From NCBI GenBank assembly GCA_029974875.1, contig JARKQP010000134.1, positions 1-5,055 of the forward strand: a stretch of 5,055 bases of DNA, in the 5' to 3' direction. Shown in pieces: positions 4,492 through 5,055 of this stretch. Each line of letters begins with the position of its first letter. Positions within the stretch are counted from its first letter, which is position 1. Below the pieces are notes generated by a model that searched no databases, was not told the origin of the DNA, and saw only the letters and a list, made by a program, of their open reading frames with translations. Source of the DNA: Mobilitalea sp. (GTDB taxonomy: Bacteria > Bacillota_A > Clostridia > Lachnospirales > Lachnospiraceae). A program made the translations under genes and the position numbers.

Positions 4492-4929
4492 ATGAAAGCA
4501 AGAAAAATAGCAATTGGAGCAATAGCAGCCGTATTAATGGCAGGAAGTGGAGTTACAAACGCAGCGTATGCAGCGGAAGTAGGGGGACAAGCAGCAGTTA
4601 ATACAAATATCGATTTTCCGATAATCACACCGTACTGGGCAAATATTCTTGAAATTACGCCGATGCTTTCCGCAAGTGGAACGATGTTGTATCCATCAGT
4701 ATACATAGAAGCAATGAAGACCACAGGAAAAATCAGTGGCACAATGTATCTGGAAAAATATTATTCTGGGCAATGGATCAGGGTGAATTCATGGACTATC
4801 AGTGGAACTAACTATGTTCTATTATCTAAAAGCCATGAGGGAATGTCAGGGTCAACGTATCGCACTAAAGTGTCAGTAACAATTGATGGTGAAAGTGCTG
4901 AAGCTGTATCCGTCAATATAGGGATTTAA
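4492..4929 (+). CDS. Small secreted protein, probable beta-sandwich, likely target of the adjacent sigma
   Basis: A 145-residue precursor. AAGGAGG (4476-4482) with a 9-base spacer fixes the ATG. Residues 1-27 form a classic signal peptide: MKARK, a hydrophobic core IAIGAIAAVLMAGSG, then a likely cleavage after AYA (25-27). The mature part is about 118 residues with no membrane anchor, no cell-wall sorting motif and no cysteines. The body alternates polar and aromatic residues in likely beta strands: SGTMLYPSVYIEA (62-74), ISGTMYLEKYYSGQWIRVNSW (81-101), STYRTKVSVTIDG (121-133) and AVSVNIGI at the end. This matches a style of small exported Lachnospiraceae proteins I recall ('LQK..G.W..V.SW...G...L.....V..G.TYR'). 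No catalytic residues can be named. Codons favour A at the third position (GCA, AAA, ATA) more than in the left-hand genes. It follows the anti-sigma gene by 86 bases and has its own candidate ECF promoter. Its role may be envelope protection or surface interaction. Confidence 0.8.
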   Translation: MKARKIAIGAIAAVLMAGSGVTNAAYAAEVGGQAAVNTNIDFPIITPYWANILEITPMLSASGTMLYPSVYIEAMKTTGKISGTMYLEKYYSGQWIRVNSWTISGTNYVLLSKSHEGMSGSTYRTKVSVTIDGESAEAVSVNIGI

Positions 4930-4945
4930 ATTAAAAATGTTTGTT

Positions 4946-4982
4946 GGATCGGGACATGCTAAATTTTGTAACGATCCCTTTA
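4946..4982 (+). terminator. Candidate terminator of the secreted-protein gene
   Basis: GGATCG (4946-4951) pairs with CGATCC (4972-4977). ACA (4954-4956) pairs with TGT (4967-4969) across a small internal loop. The tail is CTTTA, only weakly T-rich. The position 16 bases after the stop codon is right for a terminator. Confidence 0.45.
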
Positions 4983-5055
4983 TCGATGAGGTTTCGGGGA
5001 TTATAATTATTATATTGATAAAATCTTAAATAAGTCTTTAGGGAGGGAAAGGGCG
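4979..5055 (+). promoter_or_regulatory. Possible promoter and ribosome binding site for a gene beyond the window
   Basis: TTTATC (4979-4984), a 17-base spacer and TATAAT (5002-5007) form a moderate housekeeping promoter. GGGAGGG (5041-5047), eight bases before the window end, resembles a ribosome binding site, with a start codon expected at or just past the edge. No coding start is visible inside the window. Confidence 0.35.

Noticed and set aside
4467..4742. 91-codon minus-strand open frame
   Set aside because: It lies antisense to the well-supported secreted-protein gene, has no ribosome binding site, and is explained by the Ala/Ile-rich signal peptide region.

Overview
The window looks like chromosomal DNA of a Gram-positive, low-to-moderate GC Clostridia, most likely a Lachnospiraceae-type organism. 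Evidence for this is strong AAGGAGG-type ribosome binding sites, the sequence style of the Tex C-terminus, and a sigma / membrane anti-sigma / secreted-protein cluster of a kind I associate with that group. All convincing genes lie on the + strand. No tRNA, rRNA, CRISPR array or intact insertion sequence was seen.

Left part (1-1439): the 3' end of tex, a nucleic-acid-binding S1-domain protein with an unusual Ala/Lys-rich linker, then a 119-base gap holding a strong 19-bp imperfect hairpin, then a three-helix membrane protein with a YdcF/SanA-type DUF218 domain.

Middle part (1440-2886): a 248-residue protein whose C-terminal half resembles the C-terminal domain of the flagellar cap protein FliD. 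It is preceded by a good match to a sigma-28 (SigD/FliA) flagellar promoter. Its 3' flank has two 24-base direct repeats and a rho-independent terminator. The following AT-rich stretch of over 400 bases has no intact gene. It holds a possible minus-strand gene remnant, a perfect 13-bp inverted repeat, and a near-consensus housekeeping promoter for the next operon.

Right part (2887-5055): a self-contained signalling cassette. It contains a sigma-70-family (ECF-like) factor with a TTG start, an overlapping single-pass membrane protein that is probably its anti-sigma factor (sigma-region-4-like sequence near the N-terminus, DUF4367-like outer domain), and a small signal-peptide protein. Upstream of the small protein is a candidate ECF-type promoter (TGTCCC-N16-CGTTAT) that has no copy in front of the sigma gene. 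My inference is that the anti-sigma holds the sigma at the membrane, an outside cue releases it, and the small exported protein is a main output. The last 75 bases probably contain the promoter and ribosome binding site of a further gene beyond the window.
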